The notes under the pieces were generated by a model. The model saw only the letters and a list, made by a program, of their open reading frames with translations, ran no database searches and was not told where the DNA came from. A DNA stretch of 64,000 nucleotides from Promicromonospora iranensis (GTDB lineage: Bacteria; Actinomycetota; Actinomycetes; Actinomycetales; Cellulomonadaceae), in assembly GCF_028994805.1 (NCBI RefSeq), contig NZ_JAJQQP010000012.1:124001-188000 (forward strand). The letters run 5' to 3'. A program made the position numbers and the translations under genes. Of this stretch, positions 26,665 through 35,793 are shown piece by piece. Every line of letters begins with the position of its first letter. The stretch's first letter is position 1.

Positions 26665-27927
26665 GTGACGGAACCAACCCAGCGGCCCCTCCCCACGGAG
26701 CTCCCCCGCAAAGCGCTCGACACCACGGCCACCAACCCCTGGCCGGTGCGCATGCTCTCGGAGAAGATCAAGGGCTACATCGACAAGATGCCGCCGGTCT
26801 GGGTCGAGGGGCAGGTGGTGCAGTTCAACCTGCGTCCCGGCTCCGGGATGCAATGGCTCACACTCCGTGACACCGAGGCCGATGCCTCCCTGCCGGTGAC
26901 GATCTTCTCCCGGGTCCTGGGCATGCTGCCGCAGCCGCCGGGTGAGGGCGACCACGTGGTCATCCACGCCAAGCCCGTGTTCTGGACCAAGCGCGGCACC
27001 CTGCAGATGCAGGCCAACGAGATCAAGGCCGTCGGCATCGGGGAGCTGCTCGCGCGGATCGAAGCGCTCAAGAAGGTCCTCGCGGCGGAGGGCCTGTTCG
27101 ACATCTCCCGCAAACGAAAGCTCCCCTTCCTGCCCGCCGTCGTGGGGCTCGTGTGCGGGCGGGAGTCCAAGGCGGAGCACGACGTCGTGGTGAACGCCCG
27201 CGCCCGCTGGCCCCAGGTGCGGTTCGAGATCCGTGAGGTCGCGGTCCAGGGTGTGAACGCGGTGCGCGAGGTGTCGCAGGCGATCGCCGAGCTCGACCAG
27301 GACCCCAGCGTCGACGTCATCGTCGTCGCGCGGGGCGGCGGTTCGGTCGAGGACCTGCTGCCGTTCAGCAACGAGTCGCTGGTCCGTGCCGTCGCACAGG
27401 CCCGCACTCCCCTGGTCAGCGCCATCGGCCACGAGACCGACGCGCCGCTGCTCGACCTCGTCGCCGACTACCGGGCCTCCACACCCACCGACGCCGCCAA
27501 GCGGATCGTCCCCGACGTCTCGGAGGAGCGGCTCCGCCTCACCCAGGCCCGCAGCCGGATGCGCGGCGCCGTCGCCGCCATGATCGATCGTGAGCAGCAC
27601 GGGCTCGACGGCGTCCGCTCGCGGCCGGTCCTTGCCGTGCCGCACACGATGCTCGAGTCGCGCGAGCGCGACATCGTCCAGTCGCTCCGGCACAGCCGCC
27701 ACGCCCTGAACACGCTGCTGCTGCGCGCGAGCGGCGAGATCGGGCGGCTCGGCGCCCAGGTGCGAGCCTTGTCGCCGGCGTCGACGCTGGAACGCGGCTA
27801 CGCCGTCGTGCAGCGTGCGGACGGCCACGTCGTGCGGCGGCCCGACGACGTCACGGTCGGTGCGGGCGTGCACGTTCGCCTCGCGGAGGGCGCGCTGGAT
27901 GCCGAGGTCACCGCGACGGTCTCCTAG
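26665..27927 (+). CDS. xseA: Exodeoxyribonuclease VII large subunit
   Basis: 420 residues. The N-terminal OB-fold is WVEGQVVQFNLRPGSGMQWL; the catalytic core carries VGLVCGRESKAEHDVVVNAR, VIVVARGGGSVEDLLPFSNE and LVSAIGHETDAPLLDLVADY, the family hallmarks. A long helical region precedes the C-terminal ALSPASTLERGYAVVQ. With XseB it degrades single-stranded DNA to oligonucleotides. Unlike in many actinobacteria, xseB is 6.6 kb away rather than adjacent. The GTG at 26665 is chosen just before MTEPTQRPLP. The 3' end overlaps the convergent WYL gene by 20 bp. Confidence 0.96.
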   Translation: MTEPTQRPLPTELPRKALDTTATNPWPVRMLSEKIKGYIDKMPPVWVEGQVVQFNLRPGSGMQWLTLRDTEADASLPVTIFSRVLGMLPQPPGEGDHVVIHAKPVFWTKRGTLQMQANEIKAVGIGELLARIEALKKVLAAEGLFDISRKRKLPFLPAVVGLVCGRESKAEHDVVVNARARWPQVRFEIREVAVQGVNAVREVSQAIAELDQDPSVDVIVVARGGGSVEDLLPFSNESLVRAVAQARTPLVSAIGHETDAPLLDLVADYRASTPTDAAKRIVPDVSEERLRLTQARSRMRGAVAAMIDREQHGLDGVRSRPVLAVPHTMLESRERDIVQSLRHSRHALNTLLLRASGEIGRLGAQVRALSPASTLERGYAVVQRADGHVVRRPDDVTVGAGVHVRLAEGALDAEVTATVS

Positions 27928-28885
27928 CAGCGGAGGCACCGCCCGCCGCGCGGCGGAACCTCGTCGCGAGGCGATCGAACGCCATCGCGACCTCGTCGCC
28001 CTCGATCACCTCGATGTCCACGTCGAGCTGGGCCATCCACAACGCGATCCGGTCAGGGTCGTCCGCACCCAGCTCGACACGGCACGTGGACTCGTCGACC
28101 ACCTCGATATCGACCGGGATCGCGACCTTCGCAGCGACCTCGGCGGCGGGGGCATGCACGAGCACCCGGGCGCGGTACGTCGAGGCCCCTTTGCTGACGC
28201 GTCCGACGACGTAGTCCACGACCTTGTCCTCCGGGATCACACGCGGCCGGAACCGCGCACCCGTCGGTGCGTGCGGAACCATGCGGTCGACACGGAAGAC
28301 CCGCCAGTCGGCACGGTCGAGATCCCACGCGAGCAGGTACCAGAGGGACCCCCAGCGCACCAGCCGTTGCGGTTCGGTGTGCCGCGCCGCTCGGCTGCCC
28401 CCGGGCTTCGTGTACCCGAACCGGAGCCGTTCGTGGCCGCGGATCGCGGCAGCGACCGAGCCGAGAACCGAAGGATCGAGCAGCGGTTCGGCCCCTGAGA
28501 CGGCGCTGGTCGCCTCCCGCACCGTCTCGACGCGCCGGCGCAGGCGCGAGGGCAGCACCTGCTCCAGCTTCGCGAGCGCCGTGAGCGCGGTCTCTTCGAC
28601 GCCGAGTCCCCGCGTCGCGACCGCGCCCAGCCCGACCGCGACCGCGACGGCCTCGTCGTCGTCGAGCAGCAGCGGGGGCATCGCTGTCCCCGCGACCAGC
28701 CGGTACCCGCCCGCCACGCCGGGTCGCGCGTCCACGGGGTAGCCGAGCGACCGTAGCTTGCCGATGTCGGCGCGAACGGTCCTCGTGCTCACCCCGAGCC
28801 GGCCGGCGAGCTCGGAGCTCGTCCAGTCGCGCTTGAGCTGGAGCAACGACAGCAGCTCGAGCAGGCGGGCCGAGGTCTCCAACAT
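27908..28885 (-). CDS. WYL-domain transcriptional regulator (second copy)
   Basis: 325 residues. Same architecture as the WYL gene at 12309-13334: winged helix LLELLSLLQLKRDWTSSELA and RLGVSTRTVRADIGKLRSLG, WYL domain with SLWYLLAWDLDRADWRVFRV, and the WCX extension. ATGs at 28897 and 28885 are both possible; the second matches the family start (MLETSARLLELLSLLQ). Divergent from the tandem epoxide hydrolases (63-bp gap), which are its likely targets. No clear inverted repeat is visible in this gap, unlike the first WYL locus. The C-terminus overlaps xseA by 20 bp. Confidence 0.88.
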   Translation of the reverse strand: MLETSARLLELLSLLQLKRDWTSSELAGRLGVSTRTVRADIGKLRSLGYPVDARPGVAGGYRLVAGTAMPPLLLDDDEAVAVAVGLGAVATRGLGVEETALTALAKLEQVLPSRLRRRVETVREATSAVSGAEPLLDPSVLGSVAAAIRGHERLRFGYTKPGGSRAARHTEPQRLVRWGSLWYLLAWDLDRADWRVFRVDRMVPHAPTGARFRPRVIPEDKVVDYVVGRVSKGASTYRARVLVHAPAAEVAAKVAIPVDIEVVDESTCRVELGADDPDRIALWMAQLDVDIEVIEGDEVAMAFDRLATRFRRAAGGASAARRPSR

Positions 28886-28948
28886 GTTCCAGATCATCGC
28901 AGCAATCGCGGAAGCTAACCTGCCGCATTACCCGGGATCGTGGGCGCC

Positions 28949-30085
28949 ATGACCGAGAACAACGCCCTCACACCGTTCCGCATCAACATCCCCCAGGCCG
29001 AGGTCGACGACCTACGCGACCGGCTGGCGCACACGCGCTGGCCGAACCCCGTGCCGGGTCGGGACGATCCCACCGACTTCAGCCGCGGCATCCCCCTCGG
29101 CTACCTGAAAGGGCTCGCCGAGTATTGGCGTGACGGGTTCGACTGGCGCGCCCAGGAGGCACGGCTCAACGAGCACGAGCAGCTCACGACGGTCGTCGAC
29201 GGCCAGACGTTCCACGTCGTCCACGCGCGATCGGCGAACCCGGAGGCGACCCCGCTGATCCTGAACAACGGCTGGCCGAGCTCGTTCGTCGAGTACCAGC
29301 GTCTCGTGCCGCTGCTGACCGACGAGTTCCACGTGGTCGTCCCGTCGCTGCCCGGCTTCGGGTTCTCCACCCCGCTGGCAGCGACCGGCTGGCAGCTGGC
29401 GCGGACGGCGGACGCCTACGCCGAGATCATGACGCGCCTGGGCTACGAGCGGTTCGCGGCGCACGGCACGGACATCGGTGCGGGCACCACCGGGCTCCTC
29501 GCGGCGGTCTACCCGGACCGCGTCCTCGGCACGCACCTCGGCAGCGACCGCTGGTGGCTCGGGCTGGTCGGCGACAAGTTCCCCTACCCCGACGGCCTGT
29601 CCGACGACGAGAGCGCTCAGATCGAGGCGCTGCGCACCGCGAGCGTGGCCGAGCGCGGGTACATCGGGATGCACAACCACCGGCCCGACACGATCGGCGC
29701 AGCGCTCACCGACTCGCCGGTCGGCCAGCTCGCGTGGATCGCCGAGAAGTTCAAGAGCAGGACCGGTAGCGGCTACCGGACACCGGACGTCGACCGCGAC
29801 CAGCTCCTCACGAACGTCAGCCTGTACTGGTTCACCCGCAGCGGCGCGTCGCTCGCGCAGTTCTACTACGAGTCCGAGCACTCCGGAGCCGGCATGTCCA
29901 TGGCCCCCGGGGTGCCGTCCGGGTGGGCCGTGTTCGACACCCACCCGCTCATGCGCCGAGCGATGGACCCGTGGAAGGCGATCGCTCACTGGAGCGAGTT
30001 CACGGAGGGCGGCCACTTCCCCGCGATGGAGGAGCCGACGCTGCTCGCGGACGACATCCGCACCTTCTTCCGCGGTATCTCCTGA
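28949..30085 (+). CDS. Epoxide hydrolase, copy 1
   Basis: 378 residues, alpha/beta-hydrolase of the microsomal-type epoxide hydrolase family. The N-terminal EHN domain is FRINIPQAEVDDLRDRLAHT and EYWRDGFDWRAQEARLNEHE. The nucleophile Asp lies in RFAAHGTDIGAGTTG and the general-base His in TEGGHFPAMEEP. The oxyanion motif, normally HGWP, reads NGWP (LILNNGWPSSFVEY). Copy 2, 136 bp downstream, is very similar and keeps HGWP, so the first copy may have altered activity. The ATG at 28949 aligns with the start of copy 2. Confidence 0.88.
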   Translation: MTENNALTPFRINIPQAEVDDLRDRLAHTRWPNPVPGRDDPTDFSRGIPLGYLKGLAEYWRDGFDWRAQEARLNEHEQLTTVVDGQTFHVVHARSANPEATPLILNNGWPSSFVEYQRLVPLLTDEFHVVVPSLPGFGFSTPLAATGWQLARTADAYAEIMTRLGYERFAAHGTDIGAGTTGLLAAVYPDRVLGTHLGSDRWWLGLVGDKFPYPDGLSDDESAQIEALRTASVAERGYIGMHNHRPDTIGAALTDSPVGQLAWIAEKFKSRTGSGYRTPDVDRDQLLTNVSLYWFTRSGASLAQFYYESEHSGAGMSMAPGVPSGWAVFDTHPLMRRAMDPWKAIAHWSEFTEGGHFPAMEEPTLLADDIRTFFRGIS

Positions 30086-30092
30086 CCCCGCG

Positions 30093-30178
30093 CCAGGCCG
30101 GCGGGCCACGAAGACCTGCTCGGGGCCCGGCCGGTCTGGCGCATCCGGCACCTCGTCGAGCTCGAGCCGGGTTCGAGT
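30093..30178 (-). pseudogene. Vestigial 3' end of a duplicated methyltransferase gene
   Basis: On the minus strand this stretch still reads FELDEVPDAPDRPGPEQVFV then ARRP, matching the last residues of the intact methyltransferase at 31371 (FEVEEVLDAPDRPGLEWVFV then ARRL). No stop or upstream part of the gene remains. It sits just after epoxide hydrolase copy 1, exactly where the intact gene sits after copy 2, so it marks the tail of a tandem segmental duplication. Confidence 0.75.
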
Positions 30179-30220
30179 AGAGGACAGAACCTGTCCGCCT
30201 CACCTGACACGGTGGCTGTC

Positions 30221-31363
30221 ATGACCGAGGACAACGCACTCACGCCGTTCCGCATCAACATCCCGCAGGCCGACGTCGACGACCTGGGCGACCGGCTCGC
30301 CCGCACCCGACGGCCGCTCCCGGTACCCGGCAGGGACGACCGGACGGACTTCAGCCGCGGCATCCCGCGGTCCTATCTGACGGAGCTCGCCGAGTACTGG
30401 CGCGACGGGTTCGACTGGCGCGCGCAGGAGGCGAAGCTCAACGAGCACGAGCAGTTCACGACAGTGGTCGACGGTCAGACGTTCCATGTCGTGCACGTGC
30501 GCTCGGCCAATCCTGGTGCCGTCCCGCTCATCCTCAACCACGGCTGGCCGGGCTCGTTCGTCGAGTACCAGCGCCTCGTTCCCCTCCTGACCGACGAGTT
30601 CCACGTCGTCATCCCGTCGCTCCCGGGATTCGGGTTCTCCACCCCGCTGTCGGGGACCGGCTGGGAGGTCGCACGGACCAGCGAGGCGTATGCCGAGATC
30701 ATGACGCGCCTCGGCTACGAGCGGTTCGCCGCGCACGGCAGCGACATCGGCGCGGGCACCGCCGGCCGGCTCGCCGCGCTCTACCCGGAGCGCGTCATCG
30801 GTACCCACGTCGCCAGCGACGGCCGGATGCTCGGGATGGTCGGCGACAAGTTCCCCTACCCCGACGGGCTGACCGCGGACGAGAGCGCCCAGATCGAGGC
30901 GATCCGCGCCGAGGACGTCGCCGAGCGCGGCTACTTCGAGATGCAGAACCACCGTCCGGACACGATCGGCGCCGCGCTCACCGACTCGCCGGTAGGTCAG
31001 CTCGCATGGATCGCCGAGAAGTTCCAGACGTGGACCAACGGTGCGCACCCGACGCCGGAGGAAGCGGTCGACCGCGACCAGCTGCTCACCAACGTGAGCC
31101 TGTACTGGTTCACCCGCAGCGGTGCGTCGAGCGCGCAGTTCTACTACGAGGCCGAGCACGCGGGACTCGACTGGGCCGCATCCCCCGGCGTGCCCGCCGC
31201 ATGGGCCGTGTTCGACACCCACCCGCTCATGCGCCGCGTGATGGACCCGTGGAAGGCGATCGGCCACTGGAGCGAGTTCACGGAGGGCGGCCACTTCCCC
31301 GCGATGGAGGAGCCGAAGCTGCTGGCCGACGACATCCGGTCGTTCTTCCGCAGCCTGCGCTGA
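30221..31363 (+). CDS. Epoxide hydrolase, copy 2
   Basis: 380 residues, closely similar to copy 1 along its whole length. EHN domain FRINIPQADVDDLGDRLART, oxyanion loop LILNHGWPGSFVEYQRLVPL, nucleophile region ERFAAHGSDIGAGTAGRLAA, base-His region EFTEGGHFPAMEEPKLLADD. All expected catalytic elements are intact. Differences from copy 1 cluster at about residues 200-215 and at 270-285 (TWTNGAHPTPEEAVDRDQLL is longer), near the substrate-binding cap. It converges with the methyltransferase, 7 bp apart. The upstream region keeps traces of the copy 1 leader (AACCTG...CCGC). Confidence 0.9.
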   Translation: MTEDNALTPFRINIPQADVDDLGDRLARTRRPLPVPGRDDRTDFSRGIPRSYLTELAEYWRDGFDWRAQEAKLNEHEQFTTVVDGQTFHVVHVRSANPGAVPLILNHGWPGSFVEYQRLVPLLTDEFHVVIPSLPGFGFSTPLSGTGWEVARTSEAYAEIMTRLGYERFAAHGSDIGAGTAGRLAALYPERVIGTHVASDGRMLGMVGDKFPYPDGLTADESAQIEAIRAEDVAERGYFEMQNHRPDTIGAALTDSPVGQLAWIAEKFQTWTNGAHPTPEEAVDRDQLLTNVSLYWFTRSGASSAQFYYEAEHAGLDWAASPGVPAAWAVFDTHPLMRRVMDPWKAIGHWSEFTEGGHFPAMEEPKLLADDIRSFFRSLR

Positions 31364-31370
31364 CCTCGGG

Positions 31371-32120
31371 TCAGAGCCGGCGAGCCACGAACACCCACTC
31401 CAGGCCCGGCCGGTCCGGCGCGTCCAGCACCTCCTCGACCTCGAACCCGGCGGCGCTCAGTGACGTCTCGATCTCGTCCCGCTCGCGGAACCGCAGGGTC
31501 GAGACCGAGGTGACCACGTCGCCGTCGGGCAGCACGCCGGGTGGGAAGCGGTAGGACTGCTGGAAGGTGACGTACGGCAGCGCTACCTCCAGGAGGTCGG
31601 TCCACATCTCGACCGGTCCGACGCCGGCGATGTCACGGTGGGCCGACCGATGCTCACGGGTCCAGCCGAGCCAGGCCTGCCGCGCCGGCACCCGGGTCTC
31701 GAACACGAAGCGCCCGCCGGCCCGCACGGCGTCGTGCACCGCCGCGAGCGCCTGCGCCCACTCCGCGTCGGTGCCGAAGACCTGCGCGACGTTGCCGGTC
31801 ATCGTCGCCAGGTCCGCGGCGAGGCCGCGGCCGGCGACCGCGTCGGCTCCGCCCTCGATCCAGGTGACGGCGTCCGCACCGGGCTTGGCCCGGGCGACCT
31901 CCAGCGACGCCTGGGCCGGGTCCGCACCGGTGACACGCAGGCCCTGCCGGGCCAGCAGGAGGGCGAGCACGCCGGTCCCGCAGCCGACGTCGAGCACGGT
32001 GCGGGTGCCGAACCGCTCGGCGAGCCCGACGTACAGGTCGAGGTCGCCGCGGTCGTCGTCGAAGGCGTCATAGAGCCGCGCGAGGCGGGGGTCCACGAAG
32101 ATCGGGTCGGGTGCGGTCAT
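31371..32120 (-). CDS. Class I SAM-dependent methyltransferase
   Basis: 249 residues. Motif I TVLDVGCGTGVLALLLARQG, motif II acidic residue in TGADPAQASLEVARAKPG, and later motifs DLATMTGNVAQVF and DAVRAGGRFVFETRVPA. The C-terminal half forms the lid typical of Methyltransf_25-type enzymes (QQSYRFPPGVLPDGDVV). Substrate unknown. The ATG at 32120 starts MTAPDPIFVDPRLARLYD, the usual family start; upstream codons would be a poor extension. A vestige of its 3' end lies at 30093-30178. Confidence 0.88.
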   Translation of the reverse strand: MTAPDPIFVDPRLARLYDAFDDDRGDLDLYVGLAERFGTRTVLDVGCGTGVLALLLARQGLRVTGADPAQASLEVARAKPGADAVTWIEGGADAVAGRGLAADLATMTGNVAQVFGTDAEWAQALAAVHDAVRAGGRFVFETRVPARQAWLGWTREHRSAHRDIAGVGPVEMWTDLLEVALPYVTFQQSYRFPPGVLPDGDVVTSVSTLRFRERDEIETSLSAAGFEVEEVLDAPDRPGLEWVFVARRL

Positions 32121-32206
32121 GGCACCATGTTGACCCGCCGCGGGGCCGGGCCACAGAACATTTTGTCGCGGGTGGATCATGTTGCCCGGCCGGATACGGT
32201 TCGTCC

Positions 32207-32833
32207 GTGACGACCATCCGACACATCCTGTTCGACGCCGACGGCGTGCTCCAGGGGTTCCCCGACGGCTTCTACCACGCCGCCGAGCAGCTCCTCGGCG
32301 CGCAGACCCGCGAGATCCTGACCCTCGCGTCCGAGCGGGAGCGCCTGCTCCTCGCGGGCGACGACGACTTCCTGCCGGTCCTCGCCGACGTTCTGCGGGA
32401 GTACGGCGTCGAGGTGCCGGCCGCCGACCTGTACGCGGCGGTGTGGCAGAACATCGAGCCTGTCCCGGCGTCGCTCGACCTGGTCCGGGGGCTGCGCGAG
32501 GCCGGCTACGGAGTGCACCTGGGGACCAACCAGGTTCGGCGTCGGGCCGACCACATGAAGGCCACGCTGCCGTACGACGACCTGTTCGACGTCAGTCTCT
32601 ACTCCTGCGACCTGGGCGTGGCGAAGCCGGACCCCGCGTTCTTCCTCAAGGCGGCGACCCGGATCGGGGCCCCGCCCGCCGAGGTCCTGTTCATCGACGA
32701 CCACTCCCTCAACGTGGAGGGCGCCCGGTCGACGGGTATGGCCGCCGTGCACTGGCGGGTCCAGGAGGGGCACGACGTCCTGCTGGAGCAGCTCGCGGTC
32801 CACGGCGTCGCGCCCGCGGTGCGCGGCGGCTGA
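32207..32833 (+). CDS. HAD-superfamily hydrolase
   Basis: 208 residues. HAD motif I ILFDADGVLQGF (nucleophile Asp and acid/base Asp), motif II Thr/Asn in VHLGTNQVRRRA, motif III Lys in GVAKPDPAFFLKA, motif IV EVLFIDDHSLNVEGARSTGM. A helical cap follows motif I. The family covers small-molecule phosphatases and haloacid dehalogenases; substrate unknown. GTG 32207 is used: TACGGT lies 6 nt upstream, no Shine-Dalgarno, so it may be leaderless. Divergent from the methyltransferase. Confidence 0.88.
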   Translation: MTTIRHILFDADGVLQGFPDGFYHAAEQLLGAQTREILTLASERERLLLAGDDDFLPVLADVLREYGVEVPAADLYAAVWQNIEPVPASLDLVRGLREAGYGVHLGTNQVRRRADHMKATLPYDDLFDVSLYSCDLGVAKPDPAFFLKAATRIGAPPAEVLFIDDHSLNVEGARSTGMAAVHWRVQEGHDVLLEQLAVHGVAPAVRGG

Positions 32834-32852
32834 GCCGCGCGCCGAGAGCGGC

Positions 32853-34472
32853 TTACCGCTCGCGCTCGACCCGCCGCTCGTCCCACACGGGCTCCGACGT
32901 CTCGCGCACCACACCGTCGGAGCCGAAGACGAGGTAGCGGTCGAACGACCGCGCGAACCAACGGTCGTGCGTCACGGCAAGGACCGTCCCGTCGAACGAC
33001 TCCAGGCCGTCCTGCAAGGCCTCGGCCGACTCGAGGTCGAGGTTGTCCGTGGGCTCGTCGAGCAGCAGCGCCGTGGAGCCGGCGAGCTCGAGCAGCAGGA
33101 TCTGGAACCGCGCCTGCTGCCCGCCGGACAAGCGGTCGAAGGGCCGGTCCGCCGCCTCGGTGAGCTCGTAGCGCCGTAGCCGCGCCATCGCCTTGCCCTT
33201 GTCCTGTGCGTGGTCCTCCCACAGGATGTCGAGCAGCGCCCGCCCGAACAGCTCGGGGTGCGCGTGCGTCTGTGCGAAGTGACCGGCGACCACCCGCGCC
33301 CCGAGCTTCCACATGCCCGTGTGCGCGACGTCGCCGCCCGCGAGCAGTCGCAGGAAGTGGGACTTGCCGGAGCCGTTCGAGCCCAGCACCGCGACCCGCT
33401 CGCCGTAGAAGACCTCCAGGTCGAACGGCTTCATCAGCCCGGTGAGCTCCAGCCCCTCGCACGTCACGGCCCGCAGGCCCGTGCGCCCGCCGCGCAGGTT
33501 CATGGTGATGTCCTGCTCACGCGGCGGCTCGGGCGGCGGGCCGACGTCCTCGAACTTCTTGAGCCGCGTCTGCGCCGCGTGGTAGCGCGAGGCCATGTCG
33601 GGGCTGCTCGCTGCCTGGTTCCGCAGGGTCAGGACCAGCTTCTTGAGCTGGGCATGCTTCTCGTCCCAGCGGCGGCGCAGCTCCTCGAACCGCGCGAACC
33701 GCTCGCGCCGGGCGTCGTGGAAGGTCGCGAACCCACCGCCGTGCACCCAGGCGTCGGCGCCCGCGGGGCCCGGTTCGAGGGACACGATCCGGTCCGCCGA
33801 CCGCGACAGCAGCTCCCGGTCGTGCGACACGAACAGGACGGTCTTCTTGGTGGCCTTGAGCTGCGCCTCCAGCCAGCGCTTGCCCGGCACGTCCAGGTAG
33901 TTGTCCGGCTCGTCGAGCAGCAGCACCTCGTCGGTGCCGCGCAGCAGCGCCTCCAGCACGAGCCGTTTCTGCTCACCGCCCGACATCGTCCGCACCTCGC
34001 GGAACTGCACCCGGTCGTACGGCATGCCGAGCGCGGCCATGGTGCAGACGTCCCACAGCGTCTCGGCCTCGTAGCCACGCACCTCCGCCCAGTCCGAGAG
34101 CGCCTGCGCGTACGCCATCTGGGCGGCCTCGTCGTCGACCGTCAGCATCCTGTGCTCGGCCTCGTCGACGGCGCGGGCCACCTCGCGCAGCCTGGGCGCG
34201 GACACGGACACCAGCAGGTCGCGCACCGTCGTCTCGTCACGCACGGAGCCGACGAACTGGCGCATGACGCCGAGCCCACCGCTCACGGCCACGGAACCGG
34301 CGTGCGGCGCCAGCTCGCCCATGATGATGCGCAGCAGAGTGGTCTTGCCCGCACCGTTCGGGCCGACGATCGCCGTCGCGCTCCGCTCACCCACGCGGAA
34401 CGAGACGTCCCCCAGGAGGGTCCGGCCATCCGGCAGGTGGTATTCGACGTGCGCTACTTCGAGATGGCCCAT
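32853..34472 (-). CDS. ABC-F family ATPase
   Basis: 539 residues, two ABC domains and no membrane segments. First domain: VGPNGAGKTTLLRIIMGELA, signature MSGGEQKRLVLEALL, Walker B EVLLLDEPDNYLDV. An interdomain linker of charged helices (RFARFEELRRRWDEKHAQLK) corresponds to the P-site tRNA-interaction motif. Second domain: VLGSNGSGKSHFLRLLAGGD, signature LSGGQQARFQILLLEL, Walker B ALLLDEPTDNLDL. ABC-F proteins act on ribosomes, as translation factors or as antibiotic-resistance proteins; which applies here is not decidable. The ATG at 34472 begins MGHLEVAHVEYHLPDG. Confidence 0.93.
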   Translation of the reverse strand: MGHLEVAHVEYHLPDGRTLLGDVSFRVGERSATAIVGPNGAGKTTLLRIIMGELAPHAGSVAVSGGLGVMRQFVGSVRDETTVRDLLVSVSAPRLREVARAVDEAEHRMLTVDDEAAQMAYAQALSDWAEVRGYEAETLWDVCTMAALGMPYDRVQFREVRTMSGGEQKRLVLEALLRGTDEVLLLDEPDNYLDVPGKRWLEAQLKATKKTVLFVSHDRELLSRSADRIVSLEPGPAGADAWVHGGGFATFHDARRERFARFEELRRRWDEKHAQLKKLVLTLRNQAASSPDMASRYHAAQTRLKKFEDVGPPPEPPREQDITMNLRGGRTGLRAVTCEGLELTGLMKPFDLEVFYGERVAVLGSNGSGKSHFLRLLAGGDVAHTGMWKLGARVVAGHFAQTHAHPELFGRALLDILWEDHAQDKGKAMARLRRYELTEAADRPFDRLSGGQQARFQILLLELAGSTALLLDEPTDNLDLESAEALQDGLESFDGTVLAVTHDRWFARSFDRYLVFGSDGVVRETSEPVWDERRVERER

Positions 34473-34567
34473 GGGTCACCATGGTCCGCCGTCGGACCGG
34501 CCAGGACCAAACTCATTCCTGTGGACGGACTCCGCAGATGTCGGTGGTGTGCTGTTGACTGTTCCCC

Positions 34568-34840
34568 GTGAGTACAGATGCTGTGACCGGAACCGATGCG
34601 GTGAGCGACGCACCCGACGTCGCCTCCCTCAGCTATGAACAAGCCCGCGACGAGCTCGTGCAGGTGGTCGGCCGACTGGAGACCGGCGGGGAGCCGCTGG
34701 AGGCGTCGCTCGCGCTCTGGGAGCGTGGCGAGGCACTCGCGGCCCGCTGCCAGGAGTGGCTGGACGGCGCCCGCGAGCGCCTCGCCGCCGCGCAGAACGG
34801 GTCGCTCTCGTCGGCCGGGTCGCCGGAGGACGCCGAGTGA
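34568..34840 (+). CDS. xseB: Exodeoxyribonuclease VII small subunit
   Basis: 90 residues. The short helical-hairpin family signature is [20 protein letters not shown] followed by [20 protein letters not shown] and [11 protein letters not shown]. It stabilises and activates XseA. GTG 34568 is the first start, with TTGACT about 7 nt upstream rather than a Shine-Dalgarno. Separated from xseA by seven genes, but first gene of a GTGA/ATGA-coupled operon with a PfkB kinase and carbonic anhydrase. Confidence 0.93.
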   Translation: MSTDAVTGTDAVSDAPDVASLSYEQARDELVQVVGRLETGGEPLEASLALWERGEALAARCQEWLDGARERLAAAQNGSLSSAGSPEDAE

Positions 34841-35793
34841 GCCGGTACGTCCTCGCCGTCGGCGAGGCACTCGTGGACGAGGTGCACCGGCCGGACGGTT
34901 CCTCCGCGGAGCATCCCGGGGGCAGCATCGCCAACGTCGCGCTCACCCTGGGCCGTCTGAGCCGGGACGTCCGCCTCGCGACGTGGCTCGGGGCCGACGC
35001 CCGGGGTGACCTGGTGCGCGCGTGGCTGGCCGACTCCGGTGTCGCTCTGGTGCCGGGCAGCGACGGCGCGGAGCGCACCAGCGTCGCGGTGGCCACGCTC
35101 GACGAGAGCGGCTCCGCCACGTACGACTTCGACCTGGCCTGGCGCGTCCCCGCCGAGGCACTGCCGGGTGCGGACACCAGCACCGAGCCCAGCGCCCAGG
35201 TCGGCGGCACCGACGCCCTCGCGGTCCACACCGGCTCCATCGCGGCGGTCCTCGAGCCGGGCGCCACGGAGGTGCGGCAGGTCCTGGAGGCGGCGCGGAC
35301 GACGTCGACCACCACGTACGACCCGAACGCGCGGCCCGCGATCATGGGCTCCGCCGAAGAGGTGCGTCCGCGCGTCGAGGCGCTCGTGCAGCTCTCGGAC
35401 GTGGTGAAGGTGAGCGACGAGGATTTGGGCTGGCTGTACCCCGGGTCCGACCCGGTGGACGTGGCGCACGACTGGCAGCGCGGCACGCCCGCGCTCGTCG
35501 TGGTCACGTTCGGCGGCAGGGGCGCGGTCGCGGTGTCCGACGCCGGTGTGGTCGAGGCGGTCGCCCCGCAGGTCGAGGTGGTCGACACCGTGGGAGCCGG
35601 CGACTCGTTCATGGGCGCTCTCATCGACGGCTTGTGGGAGCACGACCTGCTGGGCGCCGACCGGCGGGACGCTCTCGGTGCCATCGGCTCGGCGACCGTG
35701 CAGCAGGTCCTGGACCGCTGCTGCGCCGTCGCCGCCATCACAGTGTCCCGGGCGGGAGCCAACCCGCCGCGTCGCGAAGAGGTTGGATCATGA
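34837..35793 (+). CDS. PfkB-family carbohydrate kinase
   Basis: 318 residues. Both PfkB signatures are present: [20 protein letters not shown] with [11 protein letters not shown] near the N-terminus, and the C-terminal [20 protein letters not shown] (anion hole plus catalytic Asp). Sequence in between ([12 protein letters not shown]) fits a fructokinase/ribokinase-like fold. Substrate probably a hexose, such as fructose, but this is not certain. GTG 34837 overlaps the xseB stop (GTGA) and its stop overlaps the next start (ATGA), so three genes are translationally coupled. Confidence 0.9.
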   Translation: MSRYVLAVGEALVDEVHRPDGSSAEHPGGSIANVALTLGRLSRDVRLATWLGADARGDLVRAWLADSGVALVPGSDGAERTSVAVATLDESGSATYDFDLAWRVPAEALPGADTSTEPSAQVGGTDALAVHTGSIAAVLEPGATEVRQVLEAARTTSTTTYDPNARPAIMGSAEEVRPRVEALVQLSDVVKVSDEDLGWLYPGSDPVDVAHDWQRGTPALVVVTFGGRGAVAVSDAGVVEAVAPQVEVVDTVGAGDSFMGALIDGLWEHDLLGADRRDALGAIGSATVQQVLDRCCAVAAITVSRAGANPPRREEVGS

